Positions 36,222-45,857 of a stretch of 64,000 bases of DNA are shown here, piece after piece. The stretch comes from Methylocystis sp. MJC1 (GTDB taxonomy: Bacteria > Pseudomonadota > Alphaproteobacteria > Rhizobiales > Beijerinckiaceae). The position numbers and the translations under genes were made by a program. The notes under the pieces were generated by a model. The model searched no databases. It worked only from the letters and a program-made list of their open reading frames with translations, and had not been told where the DNA came from. How positions within the stretch are numbered: position 1 is the stretch's first letter; each line of letters starts with the position of its first letter. The stretch spans positions 2,207,001 through 2,271,000 of the forward strand of contig NZ_CP107558.1 of the NCBI RefSeq assembly GCF_026427715.1, in the 5' to 3' direction.

Positions 36222-36542
36222 ATGATCGAGCTGACGGATAGCGCGGTGACGGCGGTGCGTTCGGCCATTGCCGGCGCGGGCCAGGAAGTTGAAGGCCTGC
36301 GTATCATGGTCGAGGCCGGCGGCTGTGCGGGCCTGAAATATTCAATGGGTCTCGTGAATGAAGCGGACCCCAACGACCATATCTTCGAGAACGACGGCGT
36401 GAAGGTCTATGTCGAGGAAGGCTCGCTCGCCTATCTCGACGGCACTAAGATCGACTTCGTCATCGGCCTCGAGGGTTCCGGTTTCACTTTCGACAATCCG
36501 CAAGCCAAATCGAGCTGCTCCTGCGGCAAGTCTTTCGGCTGA
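36222..36542 (+). CDS. IscA/HesB-like Fe-S carrier preceding nifU
   Basis: The 106-residue A-type carrier ([33 protein letters not shown]-terminal CSCGKSF) has three conserved cysteines. It corresponds to the NifIscA/HesB protein regularly found upstream of nifU. It likely carries clusters from NifU to nitrogenase components. A GTG directly before the ATG is an alternative start. It is the first gene behind a sigma-54 promoter with NifA site. Confidence 0.92.
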   Translation: MIELTDSAVTAVRSAIAGAGQEVEGLRIMVEAGGCAGLKYSMGLVNEADPNDHIFENDGVKVYVEEGSLAYLDGTKIDFVIGLEGSGFTFDNPQAKSSCSCGKSFG

Positions 36543-36597
36543 ACCCGCCAGATTTCTAGGGTTCAGACTCGGCGCGGGAAGCGGCCAGGAGGCGGCG

Positions 36598-37593
36598 ATG
36601 TGGGATTACACTGACAAGGTCAAGGACTACTTCTTCAATCCCAAGAACGCCGGCGTTCTGGGCGAGGCCAACGCCGTCGGCGAAGTCGGCGCCATCTCCT
36701 GTGGCGACGCGCTGAAGCTGATGATGAAGGTCGATCCGGAAACCGAGGTCATTCAGGACGCGAAGTTCCAGACCTTCGGATGCGGTTCCGCCATCGCCTC
36801 TTCCTCTGCGCTTACCGAGCTCATTATCGGCAAGACTCTGGAAGAGGCTGTGTCCATCACCAACCAGGACATTGCCGATTTTCTGGGCGGCCTGCCGCCG
36901 GAGAAGATGCATTGCTCGGTGATGGGCTATGAGGCGCTGCAGGCGGCGATCGCCAATTTCCGCGGCGAGGAATGGCATGACGACCATGACGAAGGCGCGC
37001 TCGTCTGCAAATGCTTCGGCGTCGACGAAGGCGTCATCGAGCGCGCCATCCGCATGAACAAGCTGACCTCGATTGAACAGGTCACCGATTACACCAAGGC
37101 CGGCGGCGGCTGCCTCACCTGCTTCGACAAGCTCGAAGACCTTCTCGCCAAGGTGAATGGCGAACTCGTCGCAGAAGGCCTCATCGCCGAACATGCGGCC
37201 TATCGCATCGGGGGCTCCGACGCCGCGGAACTCAAGGCCAAAGCGAAGGCCAAGAAGGAAACGGAAAAGGCCCCCGTCCGGGAAGTTGCCGCTGCGGCGA
37301 CGTCTCCGATTGCGCCCTCTTCTCCCTTGCCGCCGCCTTCCGCCGGCATGACCAATCTCAAGAAGATCCGTCTGATCGAAGAGGCGATCGAAGAGCTTCG
37401 TCCGTATCTCAAAAAAGATGGCGGCGACTGCGAGCTGATCGACGTCGACGGCAATAATGTGATGGTCAATCTCAAGGGCGCCTGCATGGCTTGCCAGATG
37501 GCGAGCGTCACCATCTCCGGCATTCAGGAACGCCTGATCGCCAAGCTCGGCATACCGATCCGCATCATTCCCGTGAAGAACCACGCTCATTGA
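36598..37593 (+). CDS. nifU: Fe-S scaffold NifU
   Basis: The 331-residue protein is the full three-domain NifU. The N-terminal IscU-like domain has Cys35, Cys62 and Cys106. The central permanent [2Fe-2S] domain has Cys137, Cys139, Cys172 and Cys175 (CKCFG...GGGCLTC). After an Ala/Pro/Lys-rich linker the C-terminal Nfu domain has Cys296 and Cys299 (GACMACQM). It assembles [4Fe-4S] clusters for NifH and NifB with sulfur from NifS. AGGAGG precedes the start. Confidence 0.97.
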   Translation: MWDYTDKVKDYFFNPKNAGVLGEANAVGEVGAISCGDALKLMMKVDPETEVIQDAKFQTFGCGSAIASSSALTELIIGKTLEEAVSITNQDIADFLGGLPPEKMHCSVMGYEALQAAIANFRGEEWHDDHDEGALVCKCFGVDEGVIERAIRMNKLTSIEQVTDYTKAGGGCLTCFDKLEDLLAKVNGELVAEGLIAEHAAYRIGGSDAAELKAKAKAKKETEKAPVREVAAAATSPIAPSSPLPPPSAGMTNLKKIRLIEEAIEELRPYLKKDGGDCELIDVDGNNVMVNLKGACMACQMASVTISGIQERLIAKLGIPIRIIPVKNHAH

Positions 37594-37604
37594 GGGGAAA
37601 GACC

Positions 37605-38807
37605 ATGCGTCCAGTCTATCTCGACAATAATGCGACGACACGGGTCGATCCGGCGGTGGTCGACGCCATGCTCCCCTTCTTCACGGAGCAGTTCGGCAAT
37701 CCTTCGTCGATCCACTCTTTCGGCGCGAGCGTCGGCGTGTCTGTGAAGAAGGCGCGTCAGCAATTGCAACAATTGCTCGGCGCGGAGCACGACCACGAGA
37801 TCATCTATACGGCGAGCGGCACCGAGGCGGACAACACCGCTATTCTATCAGCGCTGGAGGCCATGCCCGGACGCGACGAGATCGTCACCAGCGCGGTGGA
37901 GCATCCCGCCGTTCTCGCGCTCTGCCAGCATCTGGAGAAGACCGGCCGCGCCAAGGTTCATTATATCGGCGTCGACTCGCTGGGTCGGCTCGACATCGAA
38001 GCCTATCGCAACGCGCTCTCCGACAAGGTCGCTCTCGTCACGCTTATGTGGGCGAACAATGAGACCGGCACGCTTTTCCCGGTCGAAGGGCTCGCGGAGC
38101 TCGCCAAGGAGCATGGCGCGGTGTTCCATACTGATGCGGTGCAAGCCGTTGGCAAAGTGCCGATCGTCCTGAAAGGCAGTGCGATCGACATGCTGTCGCT
38201 TTCCGGCCACAAGCTGCATGCGCCCAAGGGCATTGGCGCGCTGTACGTCAAGCGGGGCACGCGCTTCAAACCGTTGCTGCGCGGCGGCCATCAGGAGCGC
38301 GGACGCCGCGCCGGCACCGAGAATGCGCCGGGCATCATCGGCCTCGGCAAGGCGGCGGAGCTGGCCATCGAGCATATGGTCGATGAGCAGACCCGCGTGA
38401 AGGAGCTGCGAGACCGGCTCGAAAAGGCGATCCTGCAGCGCATTCCCAATTGCTTCGTCAATGGCGATCCGCGCGAGCGGCTGCCGAACACGAGCAACAT
38501 CGCCTTCGAATATGTGGAAGGCGAAGCGATCCTGCTGCATCTGACGCGCCAGGGCATCGCCGCTTCGTCTGGTTCGGCCTGCACCTCGGGGTCGCTCGAG
38601 CCGTCGCATGTGATGAAGGCGATGAATGTGCCCTTCACGGCGGCGCATGGCTCCATCCGCTTCTCGCTCTCGCGCGACAATGTGCCGGAGGATGTCGACC
38701 AGGTGATCGACGCGCTGCCCAAGATCCTCGAGAAACTGCGCGAGCTCTCGCCCTTCTGGGCTGGCGCGAACAAGGATCCGAACGATTTCAAACCCGTTTA
38801 TGCGTGA
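37605..38807 (+). CDS. nifS: Cysteine desulfurase NifS
   Basis: The 400-residue PLP enzyme has PLP Lys203 (SLSGHKLHAPKG), a His-rich substrate site (VEHPAVL) and active-site Cys326 in SSGSACTSGS, the short-loop class I pattern of NifS/IscS. It releases sulfur from cysteine to NifU. GAGGGGAAAG precedes the ATG. nifS lies between nifU and nifV, with cysE three genes on to raise cysteine supply. Confidence 0.97.
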   Translation: MRPVYLDNNATTRVDPAVVDAMLPFFTEQFGNPSSIHSFGASVGVSVKKARQQLQQLLGAEHDHEIIYTASGTEADNTAILSALEAMPGRDEIVTSAVEHPAVLALCQHLEKTGRAKVHYIGVDSLGRLDIEAYRNALSDKVALVTLMWANNETGTLFPVEGLAELAKEHGAVFHTDAVQAVGKVPIVLKGSAIDMLSLSGHKLHAPKGIGALYVKRGTRFKPLLRGGHQERGRRAGTENAPGIIGLGKAAELAIEHMVDEQTRVKELRDRLEKAILQRIPNCFVNGDPRERLPNTSNIAFEYVEGEAILLHLTRQGIAASSGSACTSGSLEPSHVMKAMNVPFTAAHGSIRFSLSRDNVPEDVDQVIDALPKILEKLRELSPFWAGANKDPNDFKPVYA

Positions 38808-38816
38808 GTTGAAGCC

Positions 38817-39956
38817 GTGAACGTCGACCACCCCCGCGTCTTTATCAATGACACGACGCTCCGCGACGGCGAGCAGGCGCCGCGCGTCGCCTTCACGGCG
38901 CGCGACAAGGTTGCGATCGCGACAGCGCTCGCAGCCGCGGGGGTGGATGAAATCGAAGCCGGCACGCCGGCCATGGGACGCGACGAAATCGACGCCATTA
39001 GCCGCGTCGTGGCCGAAGGTCTTCCCTGCCGCGTGATGGCCTGGTGCCGGCTCAATACGCAAGACGTCGATGCGGCGCTCGCCGCCGGCGTCTCCCATGT
39101 GAATATCTCCGCGCCCATGTCGCGGCTGCAGATCGGCGTGAAGCTCGGCGTCGACGTCCCGGCTGTGGCCGAACGCGTGCGCTCGGTCGTTTCCTACGCA
39201 CGCGAACGCGGTCTGACAGTGGCGCTCGGCGGCGAGGATTCGTCCCGCGCCGATCCGCGTGACATCGGCGTCATTCTCCGCGCCGCACAGCAAGCCGGCG
39301 CCTGGCGCTATCGCTTCGCCGATACGCTCGGCCTGCTCGACCCGTTCTCCGCCTTCGAAGCGATTTCCAATGTGCGCGCCGAGACGGATCTGCCGATCGA
39401 ATTCCACGGCCATGACGACGTCGGTCTCGCAACCGCCAATACGCTCGCGGCGATACGCGCGGGCGCCACGCATGCCTCCGTCACCGTTCTCGGCCTCGGC
39501 GAACGCGCCGGCAACGCCGCTCTGGAAGAAATCGCCGTCGCGCTCGGCCATGTTGCGCGGGGCCGCACCAATATCAGCGCCGATCAGCTCCCCGGACTGG
39601 CGAAGCTCGTCGCCCGCGCTGCGCGCAGGCGCATCGGCCGCTCGAAGGCGATCGTCGGCGCCGACGTCTTTACCCATGAGTCCGGCATTCATGTCGCTGC
39701 GCTCTTGAAAGACGCGCGCACCTATCAGGGGATCGACCCTGCGCTGCTCGGCCGGCGCAACACTGTCGTGCTGGCCAAGCACTCGGGCGTCGCGGCGCTG
39801 AAAAGCAAGGGCGCGGAGCTGGGTTTCGACATCGACCGCGATCTGGCGAATGCGCTCCTTGCGCAAATCCGCCAACGCGCGAACGAGAAGGCGGCGCCAA
39901 TGACGAAGCGTGAGTTGAAGAACCTCTTCAAGAGCGCATGCGGAGGCGCGCCATGA
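38817..39956 (+). CDS. nifV: Homocitrate synthase
   Basis: The 379-residue protein starts at a GTG. It is an HMGL-like TIM barrel: [17 protein letters not shown] at the N-terminus, the [13 protein letters not shown] metal-binding HxH, and a [13 protein letters not shown] loop. It condenses acetyl-CoA with 2-oxoglutarate to (R)-homocitrate, the organic part of FeMo-co. It is shorter than leucine-pathway isopropylmalate synthases, lacking their regulatory domain. Its stop overlaps the cysE start (ATGA). Confidence 0.96.
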   Translation: MNVDHPRVFINDTTLRDGEQAPRVAFTARDKVAIATALAAAGVDEIEAGTPAMGRDEIDAISRVVAEGLPCRVMAWCRLNTQDVDAALAAGVSHVNISAPMSRLQIGVKLGVDVPAVAERVRSVVSYARERGLTVALGGEDSSRADPRDIGVILRAAQQAGAWRYRFADTLGLLDPFSAFEAISNVRAETDLPIEFHGHDDVGLATANTLAAIRAGATHASVTVLGLGERAGNAALEEIAVALGHVARGRTNISADQLPGLAKLVARAARRRIGRSKAIVGADVFTHESGIHVAALLKDARTYQGIDPALLGRRNTVVLAKHSGVAALKSKGAELGFDIDRDLANALLAQIRQRANEKAAPMTKRELKNLFKSACGGAP

Positions 39957-40699
39957 GCCTCGCCGCCTCAGCTCCGCTGACGAAGCCCGCCATTCCCCCG
40001 AGCCTTTTCGTCAAATTGCGCGGCGACGTCTCCTGCGTTCTGAGGCGCGATCCTGCGGCGCGCAATTCGCTTGAAGTCGCGCTCCTCTATCCGGGCGTTC
40101 ATGCGATCCTGTTTTATCGCATCGCCAACAGCCTTTGGCGGCGCGGCGTCAAATTCCCGGCGCGCTTCCTCTCCTGGTTTGCGCGGCTGATCACCAATAT
40201 CGACATCCATCCTGGCGCGACGATCGGCGAGCGTCTCTTCATCGATCACGGCGCCGGCGTGGTGATCGGCGAGACGGCGGTCATCGGCGACGACGTGACG
40301 CTCTATCACGGCGTCACCCTCGGCGGCACGTCATGGGCGCCGGGCAAGCGTCATCCCACGATCGAAAACGGCGTGCTCGTCGGCGCCGGCGCGAAAATCC
40401 TTGGGCCGATCACCGTCGGCGCCCGCTCCCGCATCGGCGCCAATTCGGTCGTCATTGAAGACATTCCGCCGGAGATGACGGTCGTCGGCATTCCCGGCCG
40501 CATCGTGAAAGTGGAACGCCGCCGCTCCGGCCCGGACGGTCGCATCGATCTCGAACATCATCTCATTCCCGATCCGGTCGGCGACGCCATTTCGGTGCTG
40601 ATCGACCGGCTCGACTTCCTTGAAACGCGCCTGGCGCATCTGCAGGCGCGCAAGAACGACACCCTTTCGAAGGCCAGTGAAAAGGAGACGACGCCATGA
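39953..40699 (+). CDS. cysE: Serine O-acetyltransferase (nif-linked)
   Basis: The 248-residue protein has the helical CysE N-terminus ([20 protein letters not shown]) and the left-handed beta-helix with hexapeptide repeats ([28 protein letters not shown] in outline), including the catalytic DHG. It makes O-acetylserine for cysteine, feeding NifS. It is coupled to nifV and to nifW by four-base overlaps at both ends, the standard place of nif cysE. Confidence 0.95.
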   Translation: MSLAASAPLTKPAIPPSLFVKLRGDVSCVLRRDPAARNSLEVALLYPGVHAILFYRIANSLWRRGVKFPARFLSWFARLITNIDIHPGATIGERLFIDHGAGVVIGETAVIGDDVTLYHGVTLGGTSWAPGKRHPTIENGVLVGAGAKILGPITVGARSRIGANSVVIEDIPPEMTVVGIPGRIVKVERRRSGPDGRIDLEHHLIPDPVGDAISVLIDRLDFLETRLAHLQARKNDTLSKASEKETTP

Positions 40700-41031
40700 G
40701 CGTGTTCGACGAATTGCGGAAACTTCATTCCGCGGAGGATTTCTTCGAAGCGCTCGGCGTCGAATACGATCCGGCCGTGGTGCGCGTCGCGCGCCTCCAT
40801 ATTCTGCGCCGCATGGCGGAATATCTCTCCAAGAACGACTTCGACGGCGTCCCCGACGAAGAAACGCGCGCCGCCTGCAAAGAGACGCTCACGAAAGCCT
40901 ATGAGGATTTCGCGGCCTCTTCGCCCATCGCCGAGCGCGTCTTCAAGGTCCACAAGGACGCCGTGAAGCCGAAGGAGGAGCCGGCGAAGCCGTTCGTTCC
41001 CTTGACCACGCTGACCGTCGCGCGCAGCTGA
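40696..41031 (+). CDS. nifW: Nitrogenase-stabilising protein NifW
   Basis: The 111-residue protein matches Nif[20 protein letters not shown], then [12 protein letters not shown] and a basic tail. NifW binds partially assembled NifDK with NifZ and protects against oxygen. It overlaps cysE and is 16 bases ahead of fixA. One copy here versus two nifZ genes in the nifB operon. Confidence 0.95.
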   Translation: MSVFDELRKLHSAEDFFEALGVEYDPAVVRVARLHILRRMAEYLSKNDFDGVPDEETRAACKETLTKAYEDFAASSPIAERVFKVHKDAVKPKEEPAKPFVPLTTLTVARS

Positions 41032-41047
41032 GCCAGGAAAAGACAAA

Positions 41048-41899
41048 ATGAAAATCCTCGTCTGCATCAAGCAGGTTCCGGATAGCGCGCAGATCCGCGT
41101 TCATCCCGTGACCAATACGATCATGCGGCAGGGCGTGCCGACGATCATCAATCCTTACGATCTCTTCTCGCTGGAAGAGGCGCTGCGCCTACGCGACAAA
41201 TTCGGCGGCGAAGTCACCGTGCTGACCATGGGCCCGCCCATGGCCTCCGAGTCGCTGCGCAAGGCTTTGGCGATCGGCGCGGATCGCGCCGTGCTGCTCA
41301 CCGACCGCTTTTTCGCGGGCTCCGACACGCTGGCGACGACCTATGCGCTGGCGCAGGCGATCCGCAAGATCGAGCAGACCTTCGGCAAGCAGGACATTGT
41401 CTTCACCGGCAAGCAGACGATCGACGGCGATACGGCACAGGTTGGCCCCGGCATTGCGAAACGCCTGAACCTTCTGCAGCTCACTTATATCTCCAAGATC
41501 GTCGAGTGCGATCCGGAGAAGGGCGAAGTTGTCGTCGAGCGGCGCGCCGAGGGCGGCGTGCAGGTTCTCAAGACCGCCATGCCCTGCCTCGTCACCATGA
41601 TCGAGGGCTCCAATGAAGTGCGCCGCGGCGCCTTCAACGATGCGCTGCGCGCGGCGCGCGCCGAGATCGTCACCTGGAGCGCCAAGGACGCGGAGATCGA
41701 GGATCTCACGAAATGCGGCCTCAAGGGTTCGCCCACGATCGTGAAGAAGGTCTTCGCGCCCGCGCCGCGCTCCGAAAAGGCCGCCTTTGTCGAGCCCGGC
41801 AAGACGGCCGGCGATTCCGCCGAGGCGCTGATCGCCTCCATCTTCGGGCGTCATCCGGCGCTCGAAGCCGACATGACCAAACTCGCTTCCGGACTCTAG
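41048..41899 (+). CDS. fixA: Electron-bifurcating flavoprotein subunit FixA (ETF beta)
   Basis: The 283-residue protein has the ETF-beta fold: MKILVCIKQVPDSAQIRVHP, the DGDTAQVGPGIA nucleotide loop and VVERRAEGGVQVLKTAMPCL. It forms the FAD-containing bifurcating core with FixB. FixABCX splits NADH electrons between quinone and a low-potential ferredoxin or flavodoxin, giving reductant for nitrogenase. AGGAAAAG precedes the start. Confidence 0.96.
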   Translation: MKILVCIKQVPDSAQIRVHPVTNTIMRQGVPTIINPYDLFSLEEALRLRDKFGGEVTVLTMGPPMASESLRKALAIGADRAVLLTDRFFAGSDTLATTYALAQAIRKIEQTFGKQDIVFTGKQTIDGDTAQVGPGIAKRLNLLQLTYISKIVECDPEKGEVVVERRAEGGVQVLKTAMPCLVTMIEGSNEVRRGAFNDALRAARAEIVTWSAKDAEIEDLTKCGLKGSPTIVKKVFAPAPRSEKAAFVEPGKTAGDSAEALIASIFGRHPALEADMTKLASGL

Positions 41900-41951
41900 A
41901 GCGCGTGGCGAAAAAGTGGAAACCGGTTTTTTGCGCAACGCGCGCTCGGAA
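41898..41951. repeat. Short inverted repeat between fixA and fixB
   Basis: GAGCGCGTGGCGAAAAAGTG...AACCGGTTTTTTGCGCAACGCGCGCTC, quoted in part, folds through GAGCGCG/CGCGCTC and GCGAAAAA/TTTTTTGCGC arms. It is of the type common in alphaproteobacterial spacers. Confidence 0.6.
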
Positions 41952-41971
41952 ATTCGAAACAGGAGCTGACG

Positions 41972-43066
41972 ATGTCCCCCACGCCGCCGCCCGCCACTCG
42001 CGCTAGCGCAAAAAAAGAGCTGCCGGAGCATTTCCGCGGTTACAAGCATGTTTGGGTCTGCGTTGAACAGGAGCGCGGTGACGTTCATCCGGTCTCCTGG
42101 GAGCTTCTCGGCGAGGGCCGCAAGCTCGCCGACAAGCTCGGCGTCGAGCTCGGCGCCGTCGTGCTCGGCGGCCCCGGAGAGGGAACCAAGGAAGCGGCGG
42201 CCGAGGCCTTCCGCTTCGGCGCAGACGTCGCCTATCTCGTCGAGCATCCGGTGCTGACGGACTATCGCAACGAGTCTTACGCCAAGGCGGTGACTCAGCT
42301 CGTCAACGCCTATAAGCCGGAAATTCTCCTGCTGGGCGCGACGAATCTGGGCCGCGACCTTGCGGGTTCGGTGGCGACGACGCTACTCACGGGCCTCACC
42401 GCCGACTGCACCGAGCTTGCGGTGGACGCCGACGGCTCGCTCGCCGCGACGCGCCCGACCTTCGGCGGCTCGCTACTCTGCACGATCTACACGCTGAATT
42501 ATCGCCCGCAGATGGCGACCGTGCGTCCGCGCGTGATGCCCATGCCCGAGCGCGTCGCCGATCGCGTCGGCCGCGTCGTGCCCTTCACGCCCGATCTCGA
42601 CGAAGACTCGATCATCACCAAGCTGCTGCGCTTCATTCCGGATCGCGACTCCAACAAGAGCAATCTCGCCTTTGCGGATGTGGTTGTCGCCGGCGGCATG
42701 GGGCTGCAGAGCGCCGAGAACTTCCAGCTCGTGAAGAACCTCGCTTCCGTGCTCGGCGCCGAATATGGCTGCTCGCGTCCGGTCGTTCAGAAAGGCTGGC
42801 TCCCCGCCGAGCGCCAGATTGGCCAGACCGGCAAGACGATCCGGCCGAAGCTCTATATCGCCGCCGGCATCTCTGGCGCGATTCAACATCGCGTCGGCGT
42901 CGAAGGTGCGGATTGCATCGTTGCGATCAATACCGATAAGAACGCGCCGATCTTCGACTTCGCGCATATCGGCATCGCCACGGACGCCATCCGCCTGCTG
43001 CCGGCGCTCACCGAAGCTTTCCGCGCAAGACTGTCGCCCCATCAGCGTGATCGGCTCGCCGGCTAA
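41972..43066 (+). CDS. fixB: Electron-bifurcating flavoprotein subunit FixB (ETF alpha)
   Basis: The 364-residue protein has the ETF-alpha domains: an N-terminal Rossmann-like part ([20 protein letters not shown]) and the C-terminal FAD-binding part with [30 protein letters not shown] and [17 protein letters not shown]. It partners FixA. AGGAG precedes the ATG. The spacer from fixA holds a short palindromic repeat, the only break in the otherwise tight fix genes. Confidence 0.96.
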   Translation: MSPTPPPATRASAKKELPEHFRGYKHVWVCVEQERGDVHPVSWELLGEGRKLADKLGVELGAVVLGGPGEGTKEAAAEAFRFGADVAYLVEHPVLTDYRNESYAKAVTQLVNAYKPEILLLGATNLGRDLAGSVATTLLTGLTADCTELAVDADGSLAATRPTFGGSLLCTIYTLNYRPQMATVRPRVMPMPERVADRVGRVVPFTPDLDEDSIITKLLRFIPDRDSNKSNLAFADVVVAGGMGLQSAENFQLVKNLASVLGAEYGCSRPVVQKGWLPAERQIGQTGKTIRPKLYIAAGISGAIQHRVGVEGADCIVAINTDKNAPIFDFAHIGIATDAIRLLPALTEAFRARLSPHQRDRLAG

Positions 43067-43121
43067 TGAACACTTCGAAATTATCCGGCGTGGCGCCGGT
43101 TGCATGTGAATGGAGACTGCC

Positions 43122-44429
43122 ATGATCGAAGAAAGATTCGACGCGATCGTGATCGGAGCCGGAATGGCCGGCAACGCCGCGGCGCACACCATGGCGTCCC
43201 GCGGCCTCAAAGTGCTGCAACTGGAGCGCGGCGAATATCCCGGCTCGAAGAACGTCCAAGGCGCGATCCTTTACGCCGATATGGTCGAGAAGATCGTCCC
43301 GAACTTCCGCGAGGAGGCGCCGCTCGAGCGCCATCTTGTCGAGCAGCGTTTCTGGATGATGGGCGATCGCTCCCACACTGCCCTGCAATATCGCAACGAC
43401 GACTTCAACGAGGACAAGCCGAACCGCTACACGATCGTTCGTTCGCAATTCGACCGCTGGTTCTCGAAGGAAGTGCAGGCGCAAGGCGCGATCGTCATCT
43501 GTGAAACGACGGTGATGGAGCTCGTGAGCGACGCTTACGGCAAGGTCATCGGCGTGCGCACCGACCGTCGCGGTGGCACCATTTTCGCCGATGTCGTCGT
43601 GCTGTGCGAAGGCGTCAACGGCCTGCTTGGCACGCGCGCCGGCCTGCGCGCATCGCCGAAGCCCGAACATGTCGCGCTGGCTGTGAAGGAAATGCACTTC
43701 CTGCCGCGTGAAACGATCGAAGCGCGCTTCAATCTGCGTGGCGACGAAGGCGTCGTCGTCGAGGCGGCGGGCGTCATCTCAAAGGGCATGACGGGCATGG
43801 GCTTCGTCTACACCAACAAGGAGAGCATTTCGGTCGGCATGGGTTGTCTGGTTTCTGACTTTGCTGAAAATAAAGATACGCCATACGGCCTGTTGGAAGC
43901 CTTCAAGAACCATCCCTCGATCAAACCACTGCTCGAAGGCTCGGAAGTGAAGGAATATGCCGCCCATCTCATCCCCGAGGGCGGGTACAACACAATTCCG
44001 GAGCTTTTCGGCGATGGTTGGGTGGTTTGTGGCGACGCCGCGCAGCTCAACAACGCCATTCACCGCGAAGGCTCCAACCTCGCGCTGACCTCGGGCCGCC
44101 TCGCGGGCGAAGCGATCTTCCAGATCAAGTCGCGCAAGGAGGCTATGACGAAGCAAAATCTGGCGCTTTACAAAAAGCTCCTCGACGACAGCTTCGTCAT
44201 GAAGGACCTAAAGAAATACAAGGACATGCCGGCGCTTCTGCACGCCAATTCGCAAAATTACTTCCTGGCCTATCCGCAGCTCGTCTCGAAGGCCATGGAG
44301 AATTTCCTGCGCGTCGACGGCACGCCGAAGTTAGACAAGGAGAAGGCCACCATTGGCGCCTTTATAAAGGAACGCAAATGGTCGGGCCTCTTTGGCGACG
44401 CATGGAAGCTTGCGCGCGCCTGGCGCTGA
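43122..44429 (+). CDS. fixC: ETF-quinone oxidoreductase-like flavoprotein FixC
   Basis: The 435-residue protein starts at the second ATG, which has GGAG eight bases upstream; four codons earlier is an alternative. FAD-binding motif [15 protein letters not shown] at the N-terminus and the later [10 protein letters not shown] loop. FixC takes the high-potential electrons of the bifurcation to quinone, with FixX. Length and sequence are typical of diazotroph FixC. Confidence 0.96.
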   Translation: MIEERFDAIVIGAGMAGNAAAHTMASRGLKVLQLERGEYPGSKNVQGAILYADMVEKIVPNFREEAPLERHLVEQRFWMMGDRSHTALQYRNDDFNEDKPNRYTIVRSQFDRWFSKEVQAQGAIVICETTVMELVSDAYGKVIGVRTDRRGGTIFADVVVLCEGVNGLLGTRAGLRASPKPEHVALAVKEMHFLPRETIEARFNLRGDEGVVVEAAGVISKGMTGMGFVYTNKESISVGMGCLVSDFAENKDTPYGLLEAFKNHPSIKPLLEGSEVKEYAAHLIPEGGYNTIPELFGDGWVVCGDAAQLNNAIHREGSNLALTSGRLAGEAIFQIKSRKEAMTKQNLALYKKLLDDSFVMKDLKKYKDMPALLHANSQNYFLAYPQLVSKAMENFLRVDGTPKLDKEKATIGAFIKERKWSGLFGDAWKLARAWR

Positions 44430-44439
44430 CGCATCGAGT

Positions 44440-44454
44440 TGGCGTTGTTCTTGC
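44440..44454 (+). promoter_or_regulatory. Possible internal sigma-54 promoter before fixX
   Basis: TGGCGT-N5-TTGC in the fixC-fixX spacer keeps GG and GC at the right spacing with two mismatches. It ends 37 bp before the fixX ATG. I see no TGT-N10-ACA near it. Confidence 0.35.
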
Positions 44455-44491
44455 GTAGCAGAGGAAAGAACATTCCGAGAGGAGAAATCCC

Positions 44492-44782
44492 ATGTCCCTC
44501 GCCGCCCGAGTTGAGGAAAAACTCTACCAAAATCGTTACCTCGTGGACGCCGGCAAGCCGCATATCGCCATTCGTCCGCACGAAAAACCCTCTGAAAATC
44601 TCCTGGCGATGACTCACATCTGCCCGGCGGGCTGCTATTCTGAAACCAGTTCGGGGCAGGTCGAAATCACGCCGGACGGCTGTCTCGAATGCGGCACCTG
44701 TCGGGTGTTGTGCGAAGCGTCCGGCGACATCACCTGGAACTACCCGCGCGGCGGTTTCGGCGTGCTGTTCAAATTCGGATAG
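44492..44782 (+). CDS. fixX: Ferredoxin-like protein FixX
   Basis: The 96-residue protein has the FixX pattern: [20 protein letters not shown], then [11 protein letters not shown], the ligands of its [4Fe-4S] cluster, and a C-terminal [14 protein letters not shown]. It works with FixC in electron transfer to quinone. AGGAG precedes the start. It completes fixABCX, and two [2Fe-2S] ferredoxins follow at once. Confidence 0.96.
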   Translation: MSLAARVEEKLYQNRYLVDAGKPHIAIRPHEKPSENLLAMTHICPAGCYSETSSGQVEITPDGCLECGTCRVLCEASGDITWNYPRGGFGVLFKFG

Positions 44783-44790
44783 GAAGCGCC

Positions 44791-45156
44791 ATGCCCAATG
44801 TTACTTTCCAGTCGCCCTTGTTGCATAAGAACGTCACTGTTTATGCGATCGCGGGCGACACCTCGACGATCCTCGCCGTCGCCGATGCGAACAAGATTGC
44901 GATCCCGCATGATTGTCGCGACGGCGAATGCGGCTCCTGTCTCATCGAGGTGGTCACGCTTTCGGGAAAGACCATGGGCTCGCTTCTGACCGAGAAGGAA
45001 AAGACCCAGCTCAAATCGCTCGGCAAAATCACCGCCGAGGAAATCCGCTTGGCCGAAGTGGAAGATGTGGCGCCAAAATATCGCCTTGCCTGTCAGTATA
45101 TTGTCCGCGACCAAGATATTCTGGTGAAGTTCAGCGGCGAACCGGGCGGCGCCTGA
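44791..45156 (+). CDS. [2Fe-2S] ferredoxin, first of a tandem pair after fixX
   Basis: The 121-residue plant-type ferredoxin has CRDGECGSC and the distal RLACQY (C-x4-C-x2-C...C). It starts 9 bases after the fixX stop, with AGGAAG upstream. Its close resemblance to the next gene (same 121-residue length, shared SGKTMGS and KITxEEIR segments) shows a recent tandem duplication. A role as electron carrier between FixABCX and nitrogenase is possible; partners are unknown. Confidence 0.9.
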   Translation: MPNVTFQSPLLHKNVTVYAIAGDTSTILAVADANKIAIPHDCRDGECGSCLIEVVTLSGKTMGSLLTEKEKTQLKSLGKITAEEIRLAEVEDVAPKYRLACQYIVRDQDILVKFSGEPGGA

Positions 45157-45230
45157 CGCCCGAAGCGCCGCGACGCTTTCACGAACCGGCGGTCACACGA
45201 CCGTCGGTTTTCACCGGCTGAGAGAACGTT

Positions 45231-45596
45231 ATGCCAAACGTCACTTTCTCATCGCCCTTGTTGCAGCGGTCCGTCACTGTCTTCACGGCGGGAGGCGACG
45301 CCTCGAGCATTCTTAGTGTCGCGGAAGAGAACAAGATCCCCTTGCCGCGAACATGCCGTGACGGCGAATGCGGCGTCTGTGTCGTGGACGTCTTGGCGCT
45401 CTCCGGCAAAACCATGGGCTCCCGGCTGACCGACAAGGAAAAAGCGCGCCTCGCGGCGGTGGGGAAAATCACGCCGGAAGAAATCCGTCGCGCCGAGATC
45501 AACGAGATCGCGCCGCGGTATCGGCTCGCCTGTCAATATGTCATCGGCCACGAGGATATATTGGTGAAGTTCACCGGCAGGCCGGGTAGCACGTAA
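45231..45596 (+). CDS. [2Fe-2S] ferredoxin, second of the tandem pair
   Basis: The 121-residue paralogue of the preceding ferredoxin has the same ligands (CRDGECGVC, RLACQY), with most differences in the surface residues between them. The 74-bp spacer includes a short inverted repeat around ACCGGCGG...CCGTCGGT. It is the last gene of the nif/fix island on this side; repeats and a minus-strand gene follow. Confidence 0.9.
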   Translation: MPNVTFSSPLLQRSVTVFTAGGDASSILSVAEENKIPLPRTCRDGECGVCVVDVLALSGKTMGSRLTDKEKARLAAVGKITPEEIRRAEINEIAPRYRLACQYVIGHEDILVKFTGRPGST

Positions 45597-45619
45597 GAAG
45601 AGGCATTTATAAAGCCAGC

Positions 45620-45857
45620 CCCGTCATTGCGAGGAGCGCAGCGACGAAGCAATCCAGGGCCGCTGCAACACCGTTTACATTCAAACGAGTCGCATTTCCA
45701 GGCGGCCGAAGGCCCGACCGGGAAACCACAGTCGCAAAAGCGCTGGTTTGCTCTGGAGTCCCGATCGCTCGCTGCGCAAGCATCGGGATACGCCGAGCTA
45801 ACCAACTGGATCTCCTTTAACTGCTCTTGTTTGCTTCGCTTCGCTCGCTGTGACATC
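45620..45857. repeat. Nested repeats: family B element split by a family A element
   Basis: A family B arm (TTGCGAGGAGCGCAGCGACG through AAGCAATCCAG, 45620-45661) and a decayed partner arm (TTGCTTCGCTTCGCTCGCTG, about 45830-45857) flank a family A copy at about 45684-45800. The right arm lies inside the following minus-strand gene. Confidence 0.65.
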
